From the NCBI GenBank assembly GCA_009914615.1, contig WNDX01000028.1, forward strand, positions 1 through 36,423: a stretch of DNA of 36,423 nt, in the 5' to 3' direction. The stretch comes from Herbaspirillum frisingense. Lineage in GTDB: Bacteria; Pseudomonadota; Gammaproteobacteria; Burkholderiales; Burkholderiaceae_D. The notes below the pieces were generated by a model. The model had not been told where the DNA came from and did not search any database. It was given only the letters and a program-made list of their open reading frames with translations. The position numbers were made by a program, and so were the translations under genes. Below are positions 26,401 through 34,765 of the stretch, piece after piece. Numbering within the stretch: the stretch's first letter is position 1; the number at the start of each line of letters is the position of its first letter.

Positions 26401-26781
26401 GCGTCCGATCGTTACTTGCTGACCTGCAACGGCGTCTCGGTGCCGCTGCAGCCGACCGGTACGGTGGGCCAGTTCGTGGCCGGCATCCGCTACCGGGCCT
26501 GGCAGCCGCCGTCGGCGCTGCATCCGACGATTCCCGTGGATTCGCCGCTGACCTTCGATCTGGTGGATACCTGGAACGGCCGCAGCCTGGGCGGTTGCCA
26601 GTACCACGTGGTGCATCCGGGCGGACGCAACTACGAGACCTTCCCGGTCAATGCCTTCGAAGCGGAGAGCCGCCGACTGGCGCGTTATTTCCGTCTGAAC
26701 CATACGCCGGGAAAATTGCAGGTCACGCCCGCGCGGCCGTCTATCGAGTTTCCTTTTACGTTAGACTTACGCTACTTCTAA
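23422..26781 (+). CDS. Transglutaminase-like protease fused to DUF2126
   Basis: 1119 residues. The N-terminal beta-domain (about 1-90) and transglutaminase core (about 130-255) carry a complete triad: Cys180 in KSGSCRDSSWL, His229 in DLHAWCEVY and Asp245 in GLDPTSG. From about 310 to the end runs DUF2126, starting at LTMGGEPTFVALD and including HHSGTGGGNHMVLGG around 726-740. I recall DUF2126 being assigned to the glutamine-synthetase-like amidoligases; this is memory, not shown here. AAAGGAT precedes the ATG. Transglutaminase folds in such loci are thought to act as peptidases. So one protein may both cut and ligate. It is first in a three-gene operon with the fusion protein and a second transglutaminase. 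Confidence 0.93.
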   Translation: MSIHVALNHVTSYQYDRAINLGPQVIRLRPAPHSRTRILSYSLRVLPEPHFINWQQDPEANYMARLVFPEKTTEFKIEVDLVAEMSVINPFDFFLEPYAEQFPFEYAEELQNELLPYRQKLPLSPLFRQFLDAIPREKAGSANFLVDLNQRLANHIDYTIRMEPGVQTPEQTLQLKSGSCRDSSWLLVQLLRHLGLAARFVSGYLIQLTADQKSLDGPSGPEADFTDLHAWCEVYLPGAGWVGLDPTSGLFAGEGHIPLSCTPEPSSAAPVSGLVDPCEVEFEHLMSVKRIWEAPRVTKPYTEQQWADIEALGHAIDGDLVANDVRLTMGGEPTFVALDYPDEPEWNTAAMGPTKKPLAADLYHRMRNKYAAQGLPHFGQGKWYPGEQLPRWALNCYWRRDGEPIWLNPALIGDETRPNVADKIVTSHFLHRVAQRLQVDGKNVFPAYEDVFYYMWRERRLPGNVDPFDSRVDDKQERERLMRVFTQGLQSAVGHVLPLARRPDGRGWQSGAWFLRSERCYLYPGDSPLGYRLPLDSLPWTSGVDYPSVHPSDPSQSFRPLPSAAEIRRQLGGPQEPLARATRAAAAAASGAGNGDAQASVATQAVPGEFESANWITRTALSAEVRNGVFYLFMPPLAQLEHYLELVAAIEAVAEELKQPVLLEGYEPPNDPRLRKFSVTPDPGVIEVNIQPANNWGELVEQTTHLYDAARASRLTTEKFMLDGHHSGTGGGNHMVLGGITTGDSPFLRRPDLLRSLISYWHNHPALSYLFSGMFIGPTSQAPRIDEARNDSTVEIELAFSEMERQVAKGDCPPWLVDRLLRNLLIDVTGNTHRAEFCIDKMYSPDSATGRLGLLELRAFEMPPHARMSLTQQLLLRGLVARFWQQPYKPARLVRWGTELHDRFLLPHFIEQDFRDVIADMNDAGYPMRAEWFAPHMEFRCPKIGDYAVKGMEIELRTALEPWHVLGEESSAGGTARYVDSSLERLQVKVSGMASDRYLLTCNGVSVPLQPTGTVGQFVAGIRYRAWQPPSALHPTIPVDSPLTFDLVDTWNGRSLGGCQYHVVHPGGRNYETFPVNAFEAESRRLARYFRLNHTPGKLQVTPARPSIEFPFTLDLRYF

Positions 26782-26866
26782 CTCAGCCGGGCGCGGCCTC
26801 GCACCGCGCACCGCGCCCCGCGCCGGTGTTCGCCGGGCGGGCAGCGCAGCCCGGCGCACTTCATTT

Positions 26867-29368
26867 ATGCAGCAGCGTTTACTGGAAAGCTATCCGGTCG
26901 CCAGCGATCGTTACGACGAGATGCTGCAGGCCGACGGCCGCCTGCGGCCGCACTGGCGAACGCTGATCGACCAGCTTGAAAATCTCTCGCCCGAGATGCT
27001 GCGCCGCCGCGCCAACGAGGTGCGCGACGCCATCGCCTCGGACGGCGTCACCTACAACGTCTATGCCGATCCCAAGGGCGCCAACCGGCCCTGGGAACTG
27101 GATCTGTTGCCGCACCTGGTGTCATCGGAGGAATGGCATTTCCTGGAGCGCGCGGTCGGCCAGCGCGCACGGCTGATGAACGGCTTGCTGGCCGACATCT
27201 ACGGCGACCAGACGCTGATCGGCGAAGGCTTGTTGCCGCCGGCCCTGGTGTTCGGCCAGCACGGCTACCTGATGCCTTGTCACGGACTGAAGCCGCCGGG
27301 CGGCGTGCATCTGCACGCCTATGCGATCGACCTGGCGCGCTCGGCCGACGGCACCTGGTGGGTGGTGGCGGACCGTACGCAGGGGCCGTCCGGCACCGGC
27401 TATGCGCTGCAGAATCGCCAGATCATGTCGCGCGCCATGCCGGAAGCGCTGCGCGACATGCACGTGGAATCGCCGCATGGCTACTTCCACACGCTGCGCG
27501 CCACGCTGGCGCGGCTGGCGCCGGCCAACGGCGAAGTGCCGCTGATGGTGCTGCTCACGCCCGGCCCCTACAACGAAACCTATTCCGAGCACGCCTTCCT
27601 GGCGCATACGCTGGGCTTTCCGCTGGTGGAAGGCGTCGATCTCACGGTGCGCGGCGATCAGGTGTTTTTGAAGACGCTCAATGGCTTGCGCCGCGTGCAC
27701 GCCATCCTGCGCCGCATGGACGACGACTATTGCGATCCGCTGGAGCTGCGCGCCGACTCCGCGCTGGGCGTGCCCGGCCTGACGCAGGCGGCGCGCCTGG
27801 GCAATGTGCTGGTGGCCAATTCGCTGGGCAGCGGCGTGCTGGAATCGACCGCGCTGCACGGCTTCCTGCCTGCCATCAATGAACGCCTGTTCGGCGAGCC
27901 GCTGATGCTGCCGTCGGTGGCTTCGTGGTGGTGCGGCGAGAAACCGGCGCTGGATTACACGCTGGCCAACTTCGACGACCTGGTGATCGTGCCGGCGTTT
28001 TCCTCGATGCGCATGCAGCCGGTATTCGGCCACGCCGTCACCGGCGCCGCGCGCCGCCGCCTGATCGAAAGCCTGCAGTTGCAGCCGCACGCCTACGCGG
28101 CGCAGGAATGGGTGCGCCTGTCGCAGGCGCCGGTGATGTCGCGCAGCGGAGATTACCGCCTGATGAACCGCACCATCAGCCTGCGCGTGTTCGCGGTGGC
28201 CGACGGCGAGGGCGGCTACCAGGTCATGCCCGGCGGCCTGACCCGCGTGGCGCCGCGCCAGCGCCGCGACGTGGTGTCGATGCAGCAGGGCGGCACCAGC
28301 AAGGACGTGTGGGTGCTGCGCGAAGAGGACATCAACGCCGAGCAGGCGCTGGACGAGGTGCGCGACGCCGCCGGCGGCACGCTGATCAAGGGCACGGTCG
28401 ATGTCTCTTCGCACTCCGGCGAAAACCTGTTCTGGATGGGGCGCTATTCCGAGCGCGTGAAGAATCTCTCGCGCGTGTTGCGCACCACGCTGCAATACAC
28501 CATGGATGGCCAGAGCGAAAGCCGCGGCATGCTGGGCAGCGTGTCCTGGATCTGCGGCCAGCTTGGCGTGCAGATGCCCAAATCCGACCCGCGGCCGACC
28601 ATCACCGGCCTGCAGCAAAGCCTGCAGGCGGCGGTGGTCGATCCCTCGGCGCCGGTCAGCGTGGCGACCCAGTTGCGCCAACTGGCCAACGCCGCCTATC
28701 AGGTGCGCGAGCATCTGTCGCTGGACAACTGGCATGCGCTGACCAAGATGCCGGCCATGGTGCAGGATCGCATCAACACCCCGGCCGCCGCCCAGCATGT
28801 GCTGAGCAATGTGATCGACGCCTGTTCCGGCCTGGCCGGCCATGCGCTGGATGACATGACGCGCGACGCCGGCTGGCAATTCCTGATGGTGGGCCGCCAC
28901 ATCGAACGCATGGTCAACATGGCGACGCTGTTCGACAACTTCCTGCGCCTGCCGCCGCAGCGGCAGACCGCGGCGTTGTCCTGGCTGCTGGAGTCGGCCA
29001 GCAGCATCGTCACCTATCGCGTGCGTTACCGCCGCACGCCGGAATGGCTGCCGGTGCTGCATCTGCTGGTGTTCGACGTCAGCAATCCGCACGGCATGGC
29101 CTACCAGTTCCGCATGCTGCAGCAATACCTGGCCGACATCGCGCAGCAGCTCGGTCTGCTCAGCATGACCATTCCCTCGCATCTGGCGAGCCAACTGGAG
29201 GCCATGAGCCTGGCTGATTTCGCCCATGGCGCGGCCGGCATGGAAGAGGCCAACGCACGGTTGGCGCAACTGATGCGCGATGCGGTCAGCGGCGGCTACA
29301 TGCTGTCCGACGATCTGTCGCGCCACTATTTCACGCCGCTGACCGCGCCGGTCAGCCAAGGGGTTTGA
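26867..29368 (+). CDS. Circularly permuted ATP-grasp fused to alpha-E (probable pseudo-enzyme)
   Basis: 833 residues. Residues about 1-490 align along their length with the stand-alone ATP-grasp protein at 18836-20263; residues about 510-833 form an alpha-E domain (SSHSGENLFWMGRYSERVKN). The putative ligand residues of the paralogue are changed: Glu162 to Ala168, Asn164 to Arg170, Glu176 to Gln182, Lys369 to Val375 and Asn460 to Ser471. The Gly-rich loop GAGGYGM is replaced by FSSMRMQ. The C-terminal QGGTSKDVWVL is kept. So the fold seems preserved and the ATP site lost. A scaffold or regulatory partner of the active enzyme is likely. There is no clear ribosome binding site. Its stop and the next start are 1 nt apart. 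Confidence 0.93.
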   Translation: MQQRLLESYPVASDRYDEMLQADGRLRPHWRTLIDQLENLSPEMLRRRANEVRDAIASDGVTYNVYADPKGANRPWELDLLPHLVSSEEWHFLERAVGQRARLMNGLLADIYGDQTLIGEGLLPPALVFGQHGYLMPCHGLKPPGGVHLHAYAIDLARSADGTWWVVADRTQGPSGTGYALQNRQIMSRAMPEALRDMHVESPHGYFHTLRATLARLAPANGEVPLMVLLTPGPYNETYSEHAFLAHTLGFPLVEGVDLTVRGDQVFLKTLNGLRRVHAILRRMDDDYCDPLELRADSALGVPGLTQAARLGNVLVANSLGSGVLESTALHGFLPAINERLFGEPLMLPSVASWWCGEKPALDYTLANFDDLVIVPAFSSMRMQPVFGHAVTGAARRRLIESLQLQPHAYAAQEWVRLSQAPVMSRSGDYRLMNRTISLRVFAVADGEGGYQVMPGGLTRVAPRQRRDVVSMQQGGTSKDVWVLREEDINAEQALDEVRDAAGGTLIKGTVDVSSHSGENLFWMGRYSERVKNLSRVLRTTLQYTMDGQSESRGMLGSVSWICGQLGVQMPKSDPRPTITGLQQSLQAAVVDPSAPVSVATQLRQLANAAYQVREHLSLDNWHALTKMPAMVQDRINTPAAAQHVLSNVIDACSGLAGHALDDMTRDAGWQFLMVGRHIERMVNMATLFDNFLRLPPQRQTAALSWLLESASSIVTYRVRYRRTPEWLPVLHLLVFDVSNPHGMAYQFRMLQQYLADIAQQLGLLSMTIPSHLASQLEAMSLADFAHGAAGMEEANARLAQLMRDAVSGGYMLSDDLSRHYFTPLTAPVSQGV

Positions 29369-29369
29369 G

Positions 29370-30353
29370 ATGGCAGAGCAAGATATCCCCGACCAGGACG
29401 GCTGCGACGAAGACGACGATGCCGCGCGCTTCGTCTATCAGATCCGCCACCAGACCATCTATCAATATTCGTTGCCGGTGCGTCTGTCGCATCAGGTGCT
29501 GCACCTGACGCCGCGCGAGCTGCCCTGGCAGCGCTGCCTGTCGCACAACGTGAATATCCTGCCGGCGCCGCAAGTGGTGCGCAGCTACGAAGACAACTTC
29601 GGCAATGTCATCAAGGCTTTCTCGCTGGACACCGACCACACCAGCCTCGACGTGCATGCCGACTCCTGGGTCGAGCTGACGTCGCGCGGCCAGCCGCAGG
29701 CCGGGATGGCCTGGGACGAAGCGGCCATGTTGATGTCCTATCACGGCGGGCAATCGATGCCGCCGGGCATGCTGGATGCGTCCAATTTCCTGTTCGAATC
29801 CTCGCACGTGCGCATCAAGCGCGAGTTCATCCGCTATGCGGCCGAATGCTTCGGGCCGGGCATGTCGGTGGTGGATGGCGTGCGCGCGCTGATGCTGCGC
29901 ATTCATGAAGAGTTTGCCTTCGATCCGGCTGCCACCACGGTCTCGACGCCGGTGACCGAGGTCTTCGCCAACCGCCGCGGTGTGTGCCAGGACTTCGCGC
30001 ATCTGATGCTGTCCTGCCTGCGTTCGATCGGGCTGGCTGCGCGCTATGTCAGCGGCTATCTGCTGACCGAGCCGCCGCCGGGCCAGCCGCGTCTGATCGG
30101 CGCCGATGCTTCGCATGCCTGGGTGTCGGTGTATTGCCCGGGCCCGGCCGGCAGCGAAGGCGTGTGGATCGATGCCGATCCCACCAATGGCATCTTCCCC
30201 GACACCAGCCATATCACGCTGGGCTGGGGCCGTGACTTCCTCGATATCTCGCCGCTGCGCGGCGTACTCATCGGCGGCGGCCAGCAGAGCATGCAGGTGG
30301 CGGTGACCGTGATGCCGGGGGAAGAGGCGCGGGGCTTGCAACTGGCGATCTGA
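29370..30353 (+). CDS. Transglutaminase-like cysteine protease
   Basis: 327 residues. An acidic N-terminal tail (DQDGCDEDDDAAR) precedes the beta-rich N-terminal domain (FVYQIRHQTIYQYSLPVRLSHQ, about 21-100) and the transglutaminase core with Cys206 (RRGVCQDFAHL), His249 (SHAWVSVY) and Asp270 (DADPTNG). There is no signal peptide, so it should act in the cytoplasm. It is the third gene of the plus-strand module, starting 1 nt after the fusion gene. Proteins of this type accompany Anbu and ATP-grasp/alpha-E genes and were predicted to be peptidases. Confidence 0.94.
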   Translation: MAEQDIPDQDGCDEDDDAARFVYQIRHQTIYQYSLPVRLSHQVLHLTPRELPWQRCLSHNVNILPAPQVVRSYEDNFGNVIKAFSLDTDHTSLDVHADSWVELTSRGQPQAGMAWDEAAMLMSYHGGQSMPPGMLDASNFLFESSHVRIKREFIRYAAECFGPGMSVVDGVRALMLRIHEEFAFDPAATTVSTPVTEVFANRRGVCQDFAHLMLSCLRSIGLAARYVSGYLLTEPPPGQPRLIGADASHAWVSVYCPGPAGSEGVWIDADPTNGIFPDTSHITLGWGRDFLDISPLRGVLIGGGQQSMQVAVTVMPGEEARGLQLAI

Positions 30354-30375
30354 GCTTCATTCGCGTCGGACTGCT

Positions 30376-30402
30376 TAAAAAGCCGGCATCGCGCCGGCTT
30401 TT
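30376..30402. terminator. Bidirectional intrinsic terminator
   Basis: AAAAAGCCGGC (30377-30387) pairs with GCCGGCTTTT (30393-30402) around ATCGC. T runs occur on both strands. It ends the plus-strand transglutaminase operon and the minus-strand MCP gene, whose stop is at 30424. Confidence 0.9.
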
Positions 30403-30423
30403 CTGTTGACGAGGCGGATAGAC

Positions 30424-32166
30424 TCAGAATTGCTCCCAGTCGTCTTCCCCTGCCACCGCTTTTGCACGGGTAGCGTCCGGCTTCTGTTCGATGGCTGGCC
30501 GCTTCGGCGCCGCCGGCGTCGGGCGCGAAGAGGCTGCCACAGCGACCGGCACGGCGCGCACCGGTTCGGCCCGCGGCGTCTGGCGCGTGTACTGGCTGCC
30601 GTCGATGCGGAAGATGCTGACGATCTGCAGCAGCTCGCCCGCCTGATCCTGCAGCGACTGCGCCGCGGCCGCGGCTTCTTCCACCAGCGCTGCGTTCTGC
30701 TGCGTCACCTGGTCCATCTGCACCACCGCCTGGTTGATCTGTTCGATACCCTCGCTCTGTTCGCGGCTGGCGGCGGAAATCTCCGAGACGATATCGGTCA
30801 CCTGGCGCACGCTCAGCACCACCTGTTCCATGGTGCCGCCGGCCTGGGCCACCAGCTTGCTGCCGGTATCGACCTTGGCCACCGAGTCGTCGATGAGCAG
30901 CTTGATCTCCTTGGCCGCGGCCGCCGAACGCTGCGCCAGCGTGCGCACCTCCGACGCCACCACCGCAAAGCCGCGGCCCTGTTCGCCGGCGCGGGCAGCC
31001 TCCACCGCGGCATTCAGCGCGAGGATATTGGTCTGGAAGGCGATGCCATCGATCACGCCGATGATGTCCCCGATCTTGCGCGAGGATTCGTTGATCGAGC
31101 CCATGGTGTCCACCACCTGCTGCACCACCTGGCCGCCGTCGGCCGCCACGTTGGACGCCGAGCTGGCGAGCTGGTTGGCCTGGCGCGCGTTGTCCGCGTT
31201 CTGCTTGACGGTGGAGGTCAGTTCCTCCATAGAGGATGCGGTCTCTTCCAGCGAACTGGCCTGTTCCTCCGTGCGCGAGGACAGGTCCAGGTTGCCGCGC
31301 GCGATCTCGGTGCTGGCGGTGGCGATAGTGTCGGTGCCGTGGCGCACCTGGGCCACGATGCGGGTGAGGGCGTCGCGCATCTGTTTCATCGCGAACAGCA
31401 TGCTGCTCTTGTCATGGTCGGACACGGTCACCTCGACGGTGAGATCGCCGACGGCGATCTTTTGCGCGATGTCGGCCGCATAGGATGGTTCGCCGCCCAA
31501 TTGGCGCAGCAGATTGCGCGCGATCAGCAGCGACGCCACCACCCCGATCAGCAGCGCCACGCCGCCGATGACCAGCATCTGCGCCCGCGCGCCGATGAAC
31601 ACTTCCTGCGCATGCACGCCGGCTTGCTGGTTGGATTCGTCCTCCAGCGTCGCCAGCTCTGCCAGCGTGGCGCGCCGCTGGACCTGACGCGGTCCGATCT
31701 CATCGGTAATGAAGCGCTTCAGCTCGATCTCTTCGCCTTGCCGGCTCAGCTCTACTGCGCGCGCGAACAGGGCGCTGGCGGCGGCCGATTCGGCGGTGGC
31801 GGTGGCCAGCAATTCCTTTTCGCGGCCGGAGGTCTGCTGGTCGAGGCCGAACATTTCCTGCAGTTTGGCCTGCGCCGCCTTATAGCGTTCATCCTGTTTC
31901 ATCAGGCCGTCGAGTTCGCGGTCGATGGCGGCGCGATCGCTCATCAGCGCCACGTTGCGCACGGCGATCGACTGCTCGAAGATGGCCGCGCGCATGCCCA
32001 TGACGGCGCGGATCTCGACGTTGTTGATGTTGACGATGTTGTCGACCTGGCTGTTGATCTGCACCATGCGCGCCAGGCCGATGGCGGTGATGGCGGCCAG
32101 CAACAGCAGCACCAGGCCGAAGCCCAGACCCAGTTTGGTTGCGACCTTCATGTTGTTGAATGGCAT
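30424..32166 (-). CDS. Tar-like methyl-accepting chemotaxis protein with CheR-docking tail
   Basis: 580 residues, from the ATG at 32166 behind AAGGGGAAAATC; the longer upstream frame is not conserved in character. TM1 is at about 11-33, a periplasmic helical domain at about 34-195 (four-helix-bundle type), TM2 at about 196-217, followed by HAMP. The signalling domain closely follows E. coli Tar ([20 protein letters not shown], then [15 protein letters not shown]-like), with 46 residues between NADNAR and IAFQTN. The C-terminus is DDWEQF, a WxxF pentapeptide that tethers CheR/CheB, as NWETF does in Tar. It stands alone and probably feeds the main flagellar CheA system elsewhere. Confidence 0.95.
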   Translation of the reverse strand: MPFNNMKVATKLGLGFGLVLLLLAAITAIGLARMVQINSQVDNIVNINNVEIRAVMGMRAAIFEQSIAVRNVALMSDRAAIDRELDGLMKQDERYKAAQAKLQEMFGLDQQTSGREKELLATATAESAAASALFARAVELSRQGEEIELKRFITDEIGPRQVQRRATLAELATLEDESNQQAGVHAQEVFIGARAQMLVIGGVALLIGVVASLLIARNLLRQLGGEPSYAADIAQKIAVGDLTVEVTVSDHDKSSMLFAMKQMRDALTRIVAQVRHGTDTIATASTEIARGNLDLSSRTEEQASSLEETASSMEELTSTVKQNADNARQANQLASSASNVAADGGQVVQQVVDTMGSINESSRKIGDIIGVIDGIAFQTNILALNAAVEAARAGEQGRGFAVVASEVRTLAQRSAAAAKEIKLLIDDSVAKVDTGSKLVAQAGGTMEQVVLSVRQVTDIVSEISAASREQSEGIEQINQAVVQMDQVTQQNAALVEEAAAAAQSLQDQAGELLQIVSIFRIDGSQYTRQTPRAEPVRAVPVAVAASSRPTPAAPKRPAIEQKPDATRAKAVAGEDDWEQF

Positions 32167-32465
32167 GATTTTCCCCTTGTGGACATGTGGCGGCGCCTTG
32201 GACGGCGCCGGATTGGCGGTGTCGCGGTGGATGATCGATGCATCTCCCGAAGGAGACTGGGGTGCTGATTTGGCGAAGACCGGTGAGCCGGTTCTGGTCC
32301 CTTGCTCTGCGGCATGTAGGGCTGTGTTGTGATGGCTGGCGCCTGTCGCGCTTGCGTCAGGGCGGTGCGGCAGCGTCATGATAGCCGATGGCGACGGCGC
32401 CGGAATCGGGAGTTCCCTGATGGCGCTTTGCCAACCCGGCCGCGGCTCACGGCCTGGGCCGGCGT
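32167..32465. other. Intergenic; leader of the MCP gene
   Basis: 299 bp without a supported gene, lying downstream of the symporter and upstream of the MCP (both minus strand). A hairpin CGGCGCC-N6-GGCGCCG at 32191-32210 lies about 25 bp before the MCP start and would fold in its leader RNA. No sigma-28 -10 element like that of the che operon was found. Confidence 0.4.
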
Positions 32466-34490
32466 TTACGGCGTGCGGATGTGATCGATCAGGGCGATGG
32501 TGGCTTCATCGGGCGGCGGCGTGAGCAGGCTGACGATGACCATGGCCGCGATGCCCACCGGTACGCCGAACACGCCGGCCGAGATCGGCGCGATGTGGAA
32601 CCACTGCGCCGCCGCGCTGCCGCCGAAGGCCGGATTGGTGTGCAGCATGTAGTACACGCACATCACGAAGCCGCACACGATGCCGGCCACCGCGCCGGCC
32701 TGGTTGGCACGCTTCCAGAACACGCCCAGCGCCAGCGCCGGGAACAGCGTGGAGCCGGCCAGCGAAAAGGCGGCGCCGACCATGGACAGGATGTCGCCCG
32801 GCTTGAGCGAGGCCGCATATGCCGCCAGCAGCGCCACCACCAGCAACAGCAGCTTGGAGATGGTGACGCGCTTCTGTGTCGAGGCGCTGGGATCGACCAC
32901 CTTGTAGTAGATGTCGTGCGAGAGCGCATTGGAGATCGTCAGCAGCAGCCCGTCCGCGGTGGACAGCGCCGCCGCCAGGCCGCCGGCGGCCACCAGGCCG
33001 GAGATGAAGTAGGGCAGGCCGGCGATCTCGGGCATGGCCAGCACGATGATGTCGCCGTCCATCGAGATCTCGCCCAGTTGCACCAGGCCGTCGCGATTCA
33101 GGTCGGTGATCGAGACCAGCGGATTGATCTTGTCGATGTTGGCCCAGTAATAGACCCAATCCGGCAGATGCGTGTAACTGCTGCCGACCAGCGAGGTATA
33201 GATGTCGTACTTCACCAGCACCGTCAGTGCCGGTACCGTGAGGTAGATCAGCATGATGAAGAACAGCGTCCAGAACACCGACTTGCGCGCCGCCGCCACC
33301 GTGGGCGTGGTGTAGTAGCGCATCAGGATGTGCGGCAGCGCGGCGGTGCCCAGCATCAGGCAGAACACCAGCGCCAGGAAGTTGTTGCGCTTGATGTCCG
33401 AGCTTTCCTTGTCGCGGCCCGGGAAGGGCTCGGTCTGCGACACCGGCGGCTGGGCGCGCGCCAGGTTGGCGGCGCGCGCGTCGCTCCAGCGCCGCTCGGC
33501 TTCTTCCGGCGCCTTGGGATAGGACGACAGGGCGCGGCTGGCGGCCTTGATCTCGGCCAGCGAGGCGCGCGTGTTGCGCTTCACTTCCTCGATGTGGTTA
33601 TGGGCTTCGAGGCGGCCGTCCAGCCAGGATTGCGGCAAATCTTTGAGCTTGCGTTCGTAGTCGTCGGCGCGCGCCTGGAAGATCTTGCGGATCTCCTTTT
33701 CCTTGGGATCGTCCTGCAGGCGATGCTCGATGGCGCTGAGCTTGGGCAGCACCGCGCCGTAGGCCACCGGCGGCACCGGCACCGTGGTGTGCTTGGCCGA
33801 GAGCCAGATCACCGGGATCAGGTAGGCGAACAGGATGATGATGTACTGCGCCACCTGGGTCCAGGTGATGGCGCGCATGCCGCCCAGGAAGGAGCACACC
33901 AGGATGCTGGCCAGGCCGAGGAAGATGCCGATCGAGAAATCGATGCCGGTGAAGCGCGAGGTGATCAGGCCCACGCCATAGATCTGCGCCACCACATAGG
34001 TGAAGGAAATCAGGATGGTGGCGGCCACCGCCAGGATGCGGATCAGGTTGCCGCCGTAGCGGCCGGGATAGCGCGCGGCGAGGAAGTCGGCGATAGTGTA
34101 CTGGCCGAACTTGCGCAGGTAGGGCGCGATCAGCAGCGCCACCAGACAATAGCCGCCGGTCCAGCCGAGGATGTAGGCCAGGCCGTCGAAACCTTGCAGA
34201 TAGAGGCCGCCGGCCAGGCTGATGAAGGTCGCCGCCGAGATCCAGTCGGCGGCGGTGGCCATGCCGTTGAACAGCGGCGGCACGCGACGCCCGGCGACGT
34301 AGTATTCGGGCACGTCGGAGGTGCGGCAGACCACGCCGATGGTGACGAACAGGAACAGGTAGCCGATCCACGAGCGCGGCATGCCCTCGTGTTCGAGGAT
34401 GGCCAGCACGCACAGGAAGGCGATGAAGCCCAGCGTGTACAGCGAATAGTAGCGGGTCAGCCGCCGGAAGAAATCCTTGTTACTCTCCAT
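32466..34490 (-). CDS. Sodium/solute symporter, large subunit (VC_2705-like, acetate-symporter related)
   Basis: 674 residues, about 13 predicted membrane helices, SSSF family. Typical pieces are [43 protein letters not shown] and [23 protein letters not shown] hydrophilic insert of about 135 residues (232-367) with coiled-coil character lies between helices. Residues 463-474, [12 protein letters not shown], form a perfect EF-hand calcium loop. The upstream DUF4212 protein is the expected small subunit; the genes overlap by 11 bp. The family includes acetate permease ActP, so a short carboxylate is the best guess for the substrate. Confidence 0.93.
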   Translation of the reverse strand: MESNKDFFRRLTRYYSLYTLGFIAFLCVLAILEHEGMPRSWIGYLFLFVTIGVVCRTSDVPEYYVAGRRVPPLFNGMATAADWISAATFISLAGGLYLQGFDGLAYILGWTGGYCLVALLIAPYLRKFGQYTIADFLAARYPGRYGGNLIRILAVAATILISFTYVVAQIYGVGLITSRFTGIDFSIGIFLGLASILVCSFLGGMRAITWTQVAQYIIILFAYLIPVIWLSAKHTTVPVPPVAYGAVLPKLSAIEHRLQDDPKEKEIRKIFQARADDYERKLKDLPQSWLDGRLEAHNHIEEVKRNTRASLAEIKAASRALSSYPKAPEEAERRWSDARAANLARAQPPVSQTEPFPGRDKESSDIKRNNFLALVFCLMLGTAALPHILMRYYTTPTVAAARKSVFWTLFFIMLIYLTVPALTVLVKYDIYTSLVGSSYTHLPDWVYYWANIDKINPLVSITDLNRDGLVQLGEISMDGDIIVLAMPEIAGLPYFISGLVAAGGLAAALSTADGLLLTISNALSHDIYYKVVDPSASTQKRVTISKLLLLVVALLAAYAASLKPGDILSMVGAAFSLAGSTLFPALALGVFWKRANQAGAVAGIVCGFVMCVYYMLHTNPAFGGSAAAQWFHIAPISAGVFGVPVGIAAMVIVSLLTPPPDEATIALIDHIRTP

Positions 34491-34764
34491 GCCCGTGCTC
34501 GCCGTGTACCTGTTGTTCGATGCGCTTCATGCGCCGCATATAGATCACCACCACCGCCAGGTAGATCAGCATCATGCCCTGGGCCGCCATGTAGAACGAG
34601 ATGGGCCAGCCGAACAGATGCACCTGGTCCAGCTCGCGCGCGAAGAAGATGAAAAAGAAGGTGGCCAGGAACCACACCGCCAGCAGCACGGCGGTCAGCT
34701 TGCGCGTGCGGTGCCAGTGGTTGCCGGCGTCGCCGGCGTTGTGCGGGGAAGATCCTGGTTCCAT
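34480..34764 (-). CDS. DUF4212 small subunit of sodium/solute symporter
   Basis: 94 residues with two membrane helices (about 22-44 and 53-76). Characteristic motifs are HWHRTRKLTAVLLAVWFLAT, FFARELDQVHLFGWPISFY and QGMMLIYLAVVVIYMRRM. The C-terminus is His/Glu-rich (HGEHGHGE). This family is found only next to VC_2705-type symporters. The ATG is 1 nt after the kinase stop, and its 3' end overlaps the symporter start, so sensor and transporter are made together. Confidence 0.93.
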   Translation of the reverse strand: MEPGSSPHNAGDAGNHWHRTRKLTAVLLAVWFLATFFFIFFARELDQVHLFGWPISFYMAAQGMMLIYLAVVVIYMRRMKRIEQQVHGEHGHGE

Positions 34765-34765
34765 G

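Noticed and set aside
25090-29359. Large minus-strand frames opposite the DUF2126 and fusion genes
   Set aside because: Antisense shadows; the plus-strand proteins carry all conserved motifs.
32167-32379. 71-residue N-terminal extension of the Tar-like MCP
   Set aside because: A basic N-terminus and TM1 follow the ATG at 32166, which has a strong ribosome binding site.
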